Origin: an uncultured Oleiphilaceae bacterium
GTDB taxonomy: Bacteria > Pseudomonadota > Gammaproteobacteria > Pseudomonadales > Oleiphilaceae
Assembly: GCA_913060665.1 (NCBI GenBank)
Contig: CAJXUY010000001.1
Coordinates: forward strand, 62,001 to 126,000
DNA length: 64,000 nt
Direction of reading: 5' to 3'
Shown: in pieces, positions 9,486-17,725 of the stretch
Numbering within the stretch: position 1 is the first letter of the stretch
Layout: each line of letters opens with the position of its first letter
Notes under the pieces: model-generated
The model's database searches: none
Told to the model about the DNA's origin: nothing
The model's input: only the letters and a program-made list of their open reading frames with translations
Translations under genes and position numbers: made by a program

Positions 9486-9793
9486 GACAACGGGCCGCCC
9501 GTCGTTATTTGTAAGCGAAACGTCCCCCAGACCATGGACAAAGAGAAAGAGACAGGGTGTGCCCTAACCGTCGCCGTTTTGTGTGGTGGTTTAACGATGG
9601 CTTTTGTAAAGGCCGTTGTAGATTCTGCTTGCAGAAAACCTTTGCGGCGAAGTTCGTGTTTATAGCTGTGAAGCTGTGATACTTTTAGGTTATGTTGATT
9701 GCAGTAAACTGGGGCGGTTAGGTTCTTCTGCTCGCACTGTTGTATATGGTTGAGCCAGTAGGCTTGTTTTTCTGTTAGTGCTGGATTGCTCAT
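9482..9793 (-). CDS. tnpA: IS66 accessory protein TnpA
   Basis: A 103-residue first gene of the IS66 element. It shows the usual N-terminal helix-turn-helix-like segment (TEKQAYWLNHIQQCEQKNLT..YCNQHNLKVSQLHSYKHELRRKG), typical of the small IS66 Orf1 proteins thought to bind DNA. The C-terminus is short and basic. About 60 bases separate it from the right inverted repeat, which leaves room for the element's promoter. Confidence 0.9.
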   Translation of the reverse strand: MSNPALTEKQAYWLNHIQQCEQKNLTAPVYCNQHNLKVSQLHSYKHELRRKGFLQAESTTAFTKAIVKPPHKTATVRAHPVSFSLSMVWGTFRLQITTGGPLS

Positions 9794-9881
9794 GATTTTG
9801 CCTCATAATGAGTGAGACTTGAGCGTATTTGATTAACTTCGCAGATGTTAGATGGGGTTTATTGAGCGCTTACCTTAAAGA

Positions 9882-10064
9882 GGGTTCAATAGGTGATTGT
9901 TTTCGATCAAAGGCACCATAGAGTAGCGCCAAGGCTGCAAACACTTTTGGGGTTCTTCCCCATAGCTTGGCGGGCTCTAACACCTGTCCATAACGTCTCA
10001 TTTGGTTCCAGAAGAATAGTTTCACGTACCAAGGGTATTTCTTCACCACATCTGATGATTTCAT
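9882..10064 (-). pseudogene. AhpD-like protein, N-terminal part (split by IS66)
   Basis: The 5' part of the gene continued at 7087-7438. It encodes about 60 residues (start MKSSDVVKKYPWYVKLFFWN) ending at IEPSLR exactly where IS66 entered. A reading frame would continue only a few bases into the element. It starts 12 bases downstream of the cytochrome c fragment on the same strand, so the two genes were probably one operon before the insertions. Confidence 0.8.
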
Positions 10065-10076
10065 CTCATCGTACTC

Positions 10077-10289
10077 CTAATGTTCATCTTGATGTTCTTC
10101 TAAAAGAAACTGAACCAGGTCATTTACATCTTTATCTGACATTTGCCATCTAGGCATTAGATCATTAAGGTTCTCTCCCGCAGGATTTACGCCTTCAATG
10201 ATTGCTCTTTTTAGTGACGGCTTATCGTAAACAGTATGACTATGGCCATCACTTTCATGATCACCAGTTAAAGGGCTATTTTCGTACAA
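10077..10289 (-). pseudogene. Cytochrome c, C-terminal fragment
   Basis: About 70 residues matching the last part of a class I cytochrome c: SLKRAI-EGVNPAGENLNDLMPRWQMSD, where the Met near MPRWQM would be the distal haem ligand, and the closing helix DVNDLVQFLLEEH. The haem-attachment CxxCH and the signal peptide are missing. The only upstream start is a TTG, and an in-frame stop lies shortly before it. Truncation near 10290 coincides with the beginning of Tn3-associated AT-rich sequence, so the gene was probably beheaded by that transposon. Confidence 0.65.
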
Positions 10290-10353
10290 AAGAGTATTTT
10301 TGAATTTAATGTTTTAGGTTTCTATTGATAAAACAATAGGATACATTAAAAAA

Positions 10354-10399
10354 CAATTCCCAAAAAATACTCTATATGAGAGCATTAATATGGGAATTG
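10354..10399. repeat. Nested inverted repeat downstream of the Tn3 transposase gene
   Basis: CAATTCCC (10354-10361) pairs with GGGAATTG (10392-10399), with a second small CTCT/AGAG hairpin inside. It lies 36 bases after the tnpA stop. It may be a terminator or part of the transposon end; the terminal inverted repeat itself was not identified. Confidence 0.4.
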
Positions 10400-10434
10400 A
10401 TGTTTAACGTGAGACGTTTACTCTATTAGTCGAT

Positions 10435-13400
10435 TCAGCTAATTTTTCGTTTGGAATATTTCACTTTAACTATTGAGGGGTTTAGCATTCTATTGAACTT
10501 AAAATTTCTAGAATCTGAAAGCCGGTCATCTGAAAATATATATTCGCCTTGTATTAGAAAATGTCGCCAAGTTACAGCCGAAGAATCAAGAATTTTGTCC
10601 AGAAGTATAGATTTTTCAAAGTCATCTTTTGCATCAATTAGTCTTTGAGACAGATGCATATAGTTCCAGCAAACTATGACGTTTTTTATCAGACGCTTAC
10701 AACTCTCAGCCATTATCTGATCGTCTTTTTCGATTTCCGTATAGTCTGGGCTGCCAACAGCTAGCGCTCTATCCAAACGATTCCCAGCTTCACCTCTGTT
10801 AAGTTGTTTCCGTATGGCCCGTCGGTACTCTTCATCATCAATATACCTAAGTAAGTGCAGTGTTTTTGGAATACGTCCAAATTCTTTAATAGCATTGTAA
10901 AGAGGGTTTTCTTTTGAATACGAGTTTAACCGCTTGAAAACGCTTGATGCCGTGGTAAATCCCAGCTTAATGGATACAAGAAGTCGAAGAATTTCATTCC
11001 ATTGCTCTTCAATGAGATCAGTTTTAATCTTTCCGCTAGGTAAAACAGGATAGTTCTTTCGTTTGTATTTGGATGCATTATCAAACGAATAAAGTTTGCT
11101 TTTTTTGAAATTTTTTATATGCGGAGCAAACGAAACATCTAGTATGTGAGAGATTCCAAAAACAGCTTCTGTATATCCATGGGTATCTGTGGAATGTATT
11201 TTTGATTTAACCACATTATTACTAAGTATCGAATCAATTACATAGTGTGCTTCACGTTCAGCCCCACTAAACACAGTTGAATGATAAAATAAGTTTCTTT
11301 CATCTATAGACGTATAAGCTGATAGAACTAAATCTTTACCGCCATATTTAAAAGAAAAATTCGCGTTTAATGACTCGTACTTGGATATGTATTTTTGGCC
11401 ATCACTGGATGTGTGTGTGTTGTCTGGAGTGTGAAATAGATTAGCCACTGGCATCAAAGCTGTTTTTTCAATTATAGCATCATTCGCATTTCTGATATTC
11501 TCGATACAAAAATGAGTATTTACTGTTGTTTGAAGTGTAGTTTTATTAATTGTATTTTTTGATAACTGCGCAATCTTTGGTATACCATAGTGATTGCCTA
11601 GCCCAATAATACCTGCATAGAATACTTTATCCTCTGGGCGCTTCTTTTTGTACCTATGTTCAACATGTTGGAATTGTTCAAGAAAGTTGGTGGCCGAATT
11701 TACTGTAGCAAGAGCTTCAGAAACACTTACAGCTAATTCTTTAGGATAGAGCTCAATGTCTTTTGAAATTTCTAGAGTTTGCAATCTCGTATTGCGTTGA
11801 TTAATGACCTTATACCCCCCTTGACCATCAACTATTGCAAATGCATTTTGGTTGTTTATTATTCGGAGATTAGTTTCGCGATACTGCCGTTCTATTTCTA
11901 GTTTCAGTTTTTCTAGTATTCTGGATATGTCTTCATAGCTCGACATTCCAGCTTCTTTTAAATAGTGCTTGATACGTTTTAAAAATGTCTTTCGGTCTAT
12001 TAGAAGACTGTCAAGACTAGCAAATTCATATGAGTTAAGAAGGCTTAGACTTTCGCACTTTAAAGCGTTTGCAACCGTATTATAAAAAAGCACTTTGTAT
12101 AATGTTGTATCAAAGTTAGCTCCTTTTTTTATGTATTTACGGTACTTTTTTTCAATGATTCGTAGGGGGAAAGTACTGTCAATTTTTCCTTTAGCTTCTC
12201 TAAATTTCTGTATGGCGCTCACTAGGTTTTTATCGGAAGGTTCATAATCAAAAGTTAAATTGAGGATAATTCCTTTGCACCTATTTTCGATATTTGTTGC
12301 TTTGCCCTTAAGTTCATGGAGAAAAAGCTCAGTACCACTAACCATTTCAGCACTTTCTGATATTTGTGAGATATTTGTACTTAACTCAAGTGTTTTTTTT
12401 CCAGATCTTTTTATGACCGACAATGCTTTGTTAACTTTATCTGATGACGATAAGTTTTGATCTTCAAGTATGTTTTCTATCTGTTCTAATTGTTCTGATG
12501 CTGATATTGCTTCTTCTGTTAAATTCGATATTGCTTGATCACGCTCGAGTCTGTTTTTGTAATACTTGTCTTTAGCTTTCTTTTCAGCATCGTTAAATGA
12601 TGTTCTCATTACTTGCTGAATGGTGCGGCCTAGAATATCTTGTAACCGATAGAGTTGATTAGCAATGAAAAAAACCAGATACAAATGCCTTTCTTCCTCT
12701 TTCCTTCGTCCAATAGTAAAGGCTTGTTGATATTCAGGTACAGTCGCAAATCCTTTGATTCCTTCAGTGCTCATATCTAGTTTTCTAAATGCAGGCTCTA
12801 TTTGGTGATATAAATTCAATAGCTTATCATGTTCCGTTAGATTCCTATTTACAGCCATTGGTTTTGTTGAGTGTGAGAAACGCTTCGCTAAGGTTAAACC
12901 GTAAGTTGATTCTCCTTCATTATTTTGTTTATTTTTCTGCGTAAGCTGATCTAGCTGAGCTTTAGCTTCATCAGTCAAATGTTTAGACAGCGTTTCTTTT
13001 AAGTCATTACGATATCTCTCATATTCCTTTAAAATTAGCTTTTCTATATCTCTGTAAAGTGGTATCTCACACTTGTTTTCTTTTAGTTCAATTACAATTT
13101 TTCTGAAGCAGCTATATGGTGTTTGTCTAGATCTATAGCTTTTGCGTGCCACTGATAGGCCAATATATTCCCCAGAGCGCTCGAATGAGTTAAAGTCAAA
13201 GTGCTGCAAAATTAATTCACGATGATTAATTTTAGCTTGCTTTCCGTACTTATCTGCTACTAGCTCACTAGTGATACCTAATTGCTTGCAGACATAGGAA
13301 ATATCCTGAGAGCGGGCTGTATCATAAAACTGAGCTGTTTGTTTAAAGTATCCATAAGCTAGTAGAAAATAAGCTCTGTTTTTTTGCCCGCGTACATCGT

Positions 13401-13527
13401 TATCTAATATCTCTTTAAGTTCAGTATTAATATAAAAAGCAGCTTTCCTCTGAGCTGCGTTAAATATAGGTGGTGTATCGTGAAACTCTATTTGGTCTGT
13501 CTGTAATATTGAATTTACGGAAGACAT
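10435..13527 (-). CDS. tnpA: Tn3-family transposase TnpA
   Basis: A 1030-residue DDE transposase of the Tn3 family, full length. The N-terminal half has the DUF4158-type DNA-binding region (residues about 1-160) and a long helical linker. The catalytic residues are visible: Asp709 in SSDGQKY, Asp781 in STDTHGYTEAVFG and Glu913 in LNRGEAGNR. The closing VCWNYM helix is that of the Tn3 family. The coding sequence is AT-rich but unbroken. It lies downstream of a SprT-like gene and a tyrosine recombinase on the same strand, an arrangement recalling Tn4430 (tnpI-tnpA) rather than the serine-resolvase Tn3 group. Confidence 0.95.
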   Translation of the reverse strand: MSSVNSILQTDQIEFHDTPPIFNAAQRKAAFYINTELKEILDNDVRGQKNRAYFLLAYGYFKQTAQFYDTARSQDISYVCKQLGITSELVADKYGKQAKINHRELILQHFDFNSFERSGEYIGLSVARKSYRSRQTPYSCFRKIVIELKENKCEIPLYRDIEKLILKEYERYRNDLKETLSKHLTDEAKAQLDQLTQKNKQNNEGESTYGLTLAKRFSHSTKPMAVNRNLTEHDKLLNLYHQIEPAFRKLDMSTEGIKGFATVPEYQQAFTIGRRKEEERHLYLVFFIANQLYRLQDILGRTIQQVMRTSFNDAEKKAKDKYYKNRLERDQAISNLTEEAISASEQLEQIENILEDQNLSSSDKVNKALSVIKRSGKKTLELSTNISQISESAEMVSGTELFLHELKGKATNIENRCKGIILNLTFDYEPSDKNLVSAIQKFREAKGKIDSTFPLRIIEKKYRKYIKKGANFDTTLYKVLFYNTVANALKCESLSLLNSYEFASLDSLLIDRKTFLKRIKHYLKEAGMSSYEDISRILEKLKLEIERQYRETNLRIINNQNAFAIVDGQGGYKVINQRNTRLQTLEISKDIELYPKELAVSVSEALATVNSATNFLEQFQHVEHRYKKKRPEDKVFYAGIIGLGNHYGIPKIAQLSKNTINKTTLQTTVNTHFCIENIRNANDAIIEKTALMPVANLFHTPDNTHTSSDGQKYISKYESLNANFSFKYGGKDLVLSAYTSIDERNLFYHSTVFSGAEREAHYVIDSILSNNVVKSKIHSTDTHGYTEAVFGISHILDVSFAPHIKNFKKSKLYSFDNASKYKRKNYPVLPSGKIKTDLIEEQWNEILRLLVSIKLGFTTASSVFKRLNSYSKENPLYNAIKEFGRIPKTLHLLRYIDDEEYRRAIRKQLNRGEAGNRLDRALAVGSPDYTEIEKDDQIMAESCKRLIKNVIVCWNYMHLSQRLIDAKDDFEKSILLDKILDSSAVTWRHFLIQGEYIFSDDRLSDSRNFKFNRMLNPSIVKVKYSKRKIS

Positions 13528-13577
13528 AGGGTTAAACCTCTTTTTTCTTATTATGTATAGCTAAAGGTTATTGTTTT

Positions 13578-14453
13578 CTAAGTGATGGCTTGAAATTCGA
13601 TGCCTTCACAATCGATACAGCTAATATTAAGACCAGGTTTTCCCCAAACATTTGAGTGACAAGTAGGGCATGAGTATTTTATTCTTCCGCTTTTAGGTAT
13701 AGGAATAGTAGAATGGAAGTCAGTTATGTTTTTTGGTGTTACTGCATTTGTTTCCCAGGGTAAATTGGCTTCGGGCCGATCAACCCCATCTTGAGCCGCC
13801 ACATCTAATGAGTTGGCTAAAACTGTTTCATCGGCTTCATTATGATTTTTCTTCCTTTTTGCTTTAGGAAGAAAGGAGCTACTTAATTCTACGGGAGAAG
13901 AGTTATCTTTCCTATAAACGACAACAGGTATATCAAGTCTTACAACAGGAAAACAGTCAACCCAAGGGAAACCAAAACCTTCATTAATTAGTTCTTGGCA
14001 TGCTCGCATAAAAGGACTATCCAAAAGCACATAATCCATCATATATTCGCCAGTTTCATTACCTCCAGGAGCTCCGGTAGAAGAAGGCATTAGTCCAATT
14101 TCCTTCATTTTTTCGGCCCACTGCTTATTGTGGTAACCTCTACGACCAGGATTTCCATAATGAGCCTGCCAAAGATGTGTCATTTCGTGGCAAATTGTTT
14201 GAAATATTTCTATTAAAGGGTAATCATCAAAGTATTCTGGGTTGATGGCAATTTCATCAACTCTCTTGCCATTAGGGCTTTTCCATCGTTGGAAAGATGC
14301 ATAACCCATTACTTTTCTTTGCCTATGAAAAGTAATTACACCTTGAGGTAACGCACTATTAAATAGCTTCTTATTAAAGAAATCATATGCGAACTGAATA
14401 GCTCCATAAATTGCGAGGGTCGGATCAATCGTGTTATTCTTTTTTTCAGACAT
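13578..14453 (-). CDS. SprT-like zinc metalloprotease-domain protein
   Basis: A 291-residue protein with the SprT/Spartan-like fold signature. The zinc and catalytic motif HEMTH is at residues 89-93 (CHEMTHLWQ), with a third ligand likely in the following GYHNKQW region. A C-terminal zinc ribbon near residues 262-285 has CPTCH and CIDC. Eukaryotic SPRTN cuts DNA-protein crosslinks; bacterial mobile-element SprT-like proteins are uncharacterised. Its place between a recombinase and a Tn3 transposase, 50 bases from the latter, suggests a passenger or accessory of the transposon, perhaps acting on protein-DNA complexes. That role is inference. Confidence 0.82.
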   Translation of the reverse strand: MSEKKNNTIDPTLAIYGAIQFAYDFFNKKLFNSALPQGVITFHRQRKVMGYASFQRWKSPNGKRVDEIAINPEYFDDYPLIEIFQTICHEMTHLWQAHYGNPGRRGYHNKQWAEKMKEIGLMPSSTGAPGGNETGEYMMDYVLLDSPFMRACQELINEGFGFPWVDCFPVVRLDIPVVVYRKDNSSPVELSSSFLPKAKRKKNHNEADETVLANSLDVAAQDGVDRPEANLPWETNAVTPKNITDFHSTIPIPKSGRIKYSCPTCHSNVWGKPGLNISCIDCEGIEFQAIT

Positions 14454-14848
14454 AATTGTATCGAATCAGAAAATTGGATTGTATGATCCAAAAAGGACAA
14501 TAATTAGTCAATCGTAGTTCAAGTATAAAATTATTACTTATTAAACAGTAGGTTACGTTCATATATTAATCTGGATTCATTGTATGTATTGTGAAAAAGC
14601 TGTGTATATCATGTGTGTAACTCGAAAACATTTTCCAAAAAACATACTATATACCAAAAATAATATCATTAATGAGTGACTGATACATAGATAGATTTAG
14701 GTTATATTCAATAATAATCTCCCCAGAAAATGTTTTAAGCAATTCTTTTGATTGGTTCTGGATAATGTTCGGTTCACAAAGCTCTTAAAGTACTCCTAAC
14801 ACATTGATTTATTAATATTCTGTTGCGTTTTTGTAAGCACTTTTATGG
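14454..14848. other. Gene-free AT-rich stretch with an 11-bp inverted repeat
   Basis: No reading frame is convincing here. AAAACATTTTC (14635-14645) and GAAAATGTTTT (14726-14736) form a perfect inverted repeat with an 80-base spacing. Between them is CCAAAAAACATACTATAT, which resembles AT-rich sequence downstream of the Tn3 transposase (10359-10376). It could hold the promoter of the SprT-like gene or transposon-internal sites. Confidence 0.4.
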
Positions 14849-16111
14849 TTATAAGTTTTTCGATCGTTTATTCTTGCCAGAGGCATGGCGCTCCCGTAAG
14901 TCAGACTCAATGTAGCGATCCGTTGTTTGCATAGACGCATGACCAGCATCATCCCTGACGTGTTCACGGGGTCTTGTTTTAACATCCTCAGAAATTCCTG
15001 TATGCCTAAGCCAATGCACTGTAGCTACTTTCAGTTCTTGAGCGTCGTCTTCTAAGCCATGTTCTTTCATTTTGTTATACGCAATGTCGAAACAATCTTG
15101 TACAACAGACCGAACAATCCGGGTACTAGTAACCGGTCCTTTACCGATTATTTTTGGAAGTATTGGTGTCATATCATCCGTGATTGGTAAAGGTGATTGA
15201 CCAAGGAAACGCCGGTACCGTTTCAGCGATTTCAACATGTCTTCACTCACGGTGACGATACGGCTTTTATTTCCCTTACCAGTCACATGAAGCCACCAAT
15301 TTCCATCAACGTCTTTCCGAAAATCACTCATAACCGGAGTGGATCGCTCATCTGCAACGAGCTCTGAAATTCTGAGGTACATCGTAAAAAGACAGTTTAT
15401 TATGAATAAGGATCTTTCATACTTTTCAGGAGCTTGGGTTGCTAGCTCTTCTATCGTTTCAATAACATATTCCCACTGCAAGTTACTGACACGACGAACT
15501 GGTGATTTGTGTTGCTGCTTTTTCATGTATTTACTTTTTTGCCGAATCAAAGCAACAGGATTCATCGTACAAATTTCTTCTTGTATCAAAAAATTAAAAA
15601 AAGAAGATAGAATTGAAAACGTTGCCTGAATACTGGCCTGAGAGAGTATATAATCTTTTATAGACGGCTTGATTCCTTTTCTTGCTTCATCTTTATTAAC
15701 TGACACGACAAAAGGTCGCCAATCTGGATTTTGAAGCCGCTCACCATTTATTAATTTAAAGCGTGCAACATTCTTAATACCAACCCAATGCTTTGGTGGG
15801 CTAATACAGAATGCTATGTATTGTTCGATATCTTCTCTTTTTAGATCTAAAACTGAATACTCATGTATATGCCACGACCAAAGTAAGATTCGCTCTATTT
15901 CGCGGCGATATGAATTAAAGGTCGCTGAACTGCCATTGTAGCTATATAAAAATTTCCAAGCGTATTCATAATCGACTTCAGATTTCGATAGTATTTTCTC
16001 TTTGCTTTGAAAAAAGATAGATGTATCGAATGCTTTCAAATTAAAAGGGTTATCTAGATGTTCTAAGTTGTCGAAGACTACTTTTGGGATATGGTGTGCA
16101 GCTACGGTCAT
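14849..16111 (-). CDS. Tyrosine recombinase of the Tn3 unit (putative TnpI-like resolvase)
   Basis: A 420-residue phage-integrase-family protein. A SAM-like core-binding domain (about 50-215) precedes the catalytic domain. Visible catalytic elements are the first Arg in MYLRISELVADE, Lys in GKGNKSR, the HxxR box in VHWLRHTG, a GHAS box and the nucleophile Tyr in TTDRYIE near the C-terminus. It lies upstream of a Tn3 transposase gene on the same strand and directly downstream of a 13-6-13 palindrome. In Tn4430 a tyrosine recombinase (TnpI) resolves cointegrates at a site upstream of its own gene, so the same role is inferred. An independent integrase is the alternative. Confidence 0.8.
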   Translation of the reverse strand: MTVAAHHIPKVVFDNLEHLDNPFNLKAFDTSIFFQSKEKILSKSEVDYEYAWKFLYSYNGSSATFNSYRREIERILLWSWHIHEYSVLDLKREDIEQYIAFCISPPKHWVGIKNVARFKLINGERLQNPDWRPFVVSVNKDEARKGIKPSIKDYILSQASIQATFSILSSFFNFLIQEEICTMNPVALIRQKSKYMKKQQHKSPVRRVSNLQWEYVIETIEELATQAPEKYERSLFIINCLFTMYLRISELVADERSTPVMSDFRKDVDGNWWLHVTGKGNKSRIVTVSEDMLKSLKRYRRFLGQSPLPITDDMTPILPKIIGKGPVTSTRIVRSVVQDCFDIAYNKMKEHGLEDDAQELKVATVHWLRHTGISEDVKTRPREHVRDDAGHASMQTTDRYIESDLRERHASGKNKRSKNL

Positions 16112-16170
16112 GTCATTAGTAATTATATTATGAAGTTATCTCTAATAGTAAAGGTAATTTCTAGCATTTC

Positions 16171-16202
16171 AATATTCCGATAATAATATTTATCGGAATA
16201 TT
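16171..16202. promoter_or_regulatory. 13-6-13 palindrome, candidate recombinase crossover site
   Basis: AATATTCCGATAA (16171-16183) is the exact reverse complement of 16190-16202, with a 6-base spacer TAATAT. This geometry (two recombinase-binding arms around a 6-8 base spacer) is that of core sites for tyrosine recombinases. It lies 60 bases upstream of the recombinase start. It could instead be a repressor operator. Confidence 0.55.
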
Positions 16203-16875
16203 TGGTGTGGGTAAATAGATCTATCGATACCTTCATCATATTTGCAAAACGAAACAGCCCATCACTCTCCTCATTAATTAAACCACTTTGATTTTGTAAT
16301 TAGTAATCACTTCGAACTCTAGGCAATTCTTATGCTGCCACGTCATATCTCCACATAGTTATTTACAGAATAGTAGCATAGCTCTTTAACACTTTGGGTT
16401 TACAAGTGGCGAAACAATGAGGATGATGCAGCAAGGGTGAATACAAGATTCTTCTCAAGTAAGTCCATAATGTAACGAAGAAACGCTCGCATCTAGCAAA
16501 AAGTTTCTTTGGCACTCGCCCAATAGGCTTAATTTTGGTCCAAGTTTCCCGCTTGGTCGGCCACCACTAGGCAGGTGACACAGCAACTAGGCATCCATAC
16601 TGCAGAACCGCAATCCTTAAGCTTTTAATTTCTGCGAGTTGCTGAAGCGTATTTTAGATATTTGGTTTCTTGTGTATGTAAGCTTTCTCAAAAAAGCTTG
16701 TGCGATATGGCATACAAAAGAATAAGGATAGATTTGTCACAAAGGCCCTGTTGCGCTTTTTATATAGAAAATTCAACCCGACTCCTCCGAATATAACCGA
16801 GGGTAAAACTGGAACCAAAGATATACCTACTCGTTGCAATGATGACTCTTGCTATTCTTCCCCATTACTTCTGTA
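16203..16875. other. Gene-free stretch between the Tn3 unit and the arsenic operon
   Basis: About 670 bases without a supported gene. Short open frames on both strands near 16654-16885 have no recognisable domain and look accidental. Small palindromes such as that at 16680-16699 (AAGCTTTCTCAAAAAAGCTT) are present. The Tn3 unit must end here or nearby, but I could not match a terminal inverted repeat to the other side. Confidence 0.4.
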
Positions 16876-16915
16876 TTCTATATAGAACACAATATAATAT
16901 TCTAATTGGAATATC
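16876..16915 (+). promoter_or_regulatory. Candidate operator/promoter of the arsenic operon
   Basis: Two palindromes lie just upstream of the first gene: TTCTATATAGAA (16876-16887) and ATATTC-TAATTG-GAATAT (16898-16915). Short AT-rich dyads of this kind are typical ArsR/SmtB-family operators, but no arsR gene is present in the window, so the regulator would have to be elsewhere. TATAAT-like sequence overlaps the second dyad. Confidence 0.4.
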
Positions 16916-16963
16916 TTTTGCCTGTGACGATATTTAGCATTACGTTTATTCCCATTACGTTTG

Positions 16964-17218
16964 ATGACAGTTTTTCGTGGGTTTGTAGATATTATTGTGC
17001 TGGGTAGTGGCTGTAACAAGTGCACTAAGACTGCTGAAATCATCGAAAAGATAGCGAATGAGATGAGTACTGAGGTTTCAGTTAAGAAAGAAACAAGTGC
17101 TGAAGTGATGATGTCTTATGGCGTGATGAGTACACCTGCGGTGGTGATCGATAATGCCTTAGTGCACTCAGGTTCAATTCCTCATAGAGACCAAATTCAA
17201 ACCTGGTTGGAGGCGTAA
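16964..17218 (+). CDS. Small thioredoxin-fold thiol-redox protein of the arsenic operon
   Basis: An 84-residue glutaredoxin/thioredoxin-like protein of the redox-active disulfide type (TM0996/MTH895-like). It starts with a beta strand (VDIIVLGSG), then the redox motif CNKC, helix KTAEIIEKIANE, and the cis-Pro loop VMSTPAVVID. Such genes often precede the phosphatase-gapdh-arsJ set in ars operons, where a thiol carrier for arsenate or arsenite chemistry is suspected but not proven. The start is the ATG at 16964; a TTG just before it is less likely. Two bases separate its stop from the next gene. Confidence 0.78.
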   Translation: MTVFRGFVDIIVLGSGCNKCTKTAEIIEKIANEMSTEVSVKKETSAEVMMSYGVMSTPAVVIDNALVHSGSIPHRDQIQTWLEA

Positions 17219-17220
17219 CG

Positions 17221-17718
17221 ATGAGGCAACATCCTTTTGACACGTTGGCCTTGCCTAATGCGACATCGTTGATATTCACCCCGTGCCCCGGCACGAAAGA
17301 CACGTCCATTAGAGCTGCACTGCAAGCTCTGAAGGAGGCGGGTGCCGATGCGATTATCACGTTACTGTCCGATGCGGAGCTTGCTGCCTTGGCTGTACCT
17401 GCACTGGGTGCAGAAGCCGCCAAACAGAATATAGTTTGGTTTCAGCTTCCAATTGAGGATGATGAAGAACCTTGTGAGCCCTTCAATAATGCTTGGAATG
17501 ACTCAAAAGCAGAACTATTTAGTTTGTTTAATGCTGGTAAAACCATTTCGATTCACTGCCGGGGTGGCTCAGGGCGAACAGGGCTGATGGCGGCGATTTT
17601 GTTACTAGAGTCAGGTGAGAAATGGAAAGACGTCCAATCGCTGATCCAATCACTACGCCCTAAAGCGCTGAAGCATCCAGCACACCTAAATTACTTGAAA
17701 AAATACCATTCGATCTGA
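17221..17718 (+). CDS. Dual-specificity-type phosphatase of the arsenic operon
   Basis: A 165-residue protein of the cysteine phosphatase superfamily. The P-loop HCRGGSGRTG carries Cys113 and Arg119 (HCxxGxxR signature), with an upstream general-acid candidate Asp in the LPIEDDEEP loop. It has a CDKN3-like layout. Homologous phosphatases recur beside gapdh-arsJ pairs, where they might hydrolyse arseno- or phospho-glycerate or act on arsenate; the substrate is unknown. It is tightly packed between the thiol-redox protein and the GAPDH gene in one operon. Confidence 0.82.
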   Translation: MRQHPFDTLALPNATSLIFTPCPGTKDTSIRAALQALKEAGADAIITLLSDAELAALAVPALGAEAAKQNIVWFQLPIEDDEEPCEPFNNAWNDSKAELFSLFNAGKTISIHCRGGSGRTGLMAAILLLESGEKWKDVQSLIQSLRPKALKHPAHLNYLKKYHSI

Positions 17719-17725
17719 GGTAAAT

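Larger units (their letters stand above)
7447..9873 (-). mobile_element. Complete IS66-family insertion sequence
   Basis: A 2427-bp element with related terminal inverted repeats. The left end begins GTAAGCGGTAATTAAACCCC; the right end read inward begins GTAAGCGCTCAATAAACCCC. An 8-bp direct target duplication, CTTAAAGA, flanks it at 7439-7446 and 9874-9881, the size expected for IS66. It carries tnpA, tnpB and tnpC, all intact and on the minus strand. Perfect duplication and intact genes suggest a recent insertion. It interrupts an AhpD-like gene. Confidence 0.95.

Noticed and set aside
16654-16885. Short open frames on both strands before the arsenic operon
   Set aside because: They overlap each other, lack ribosome sites and show no recognisable domain.
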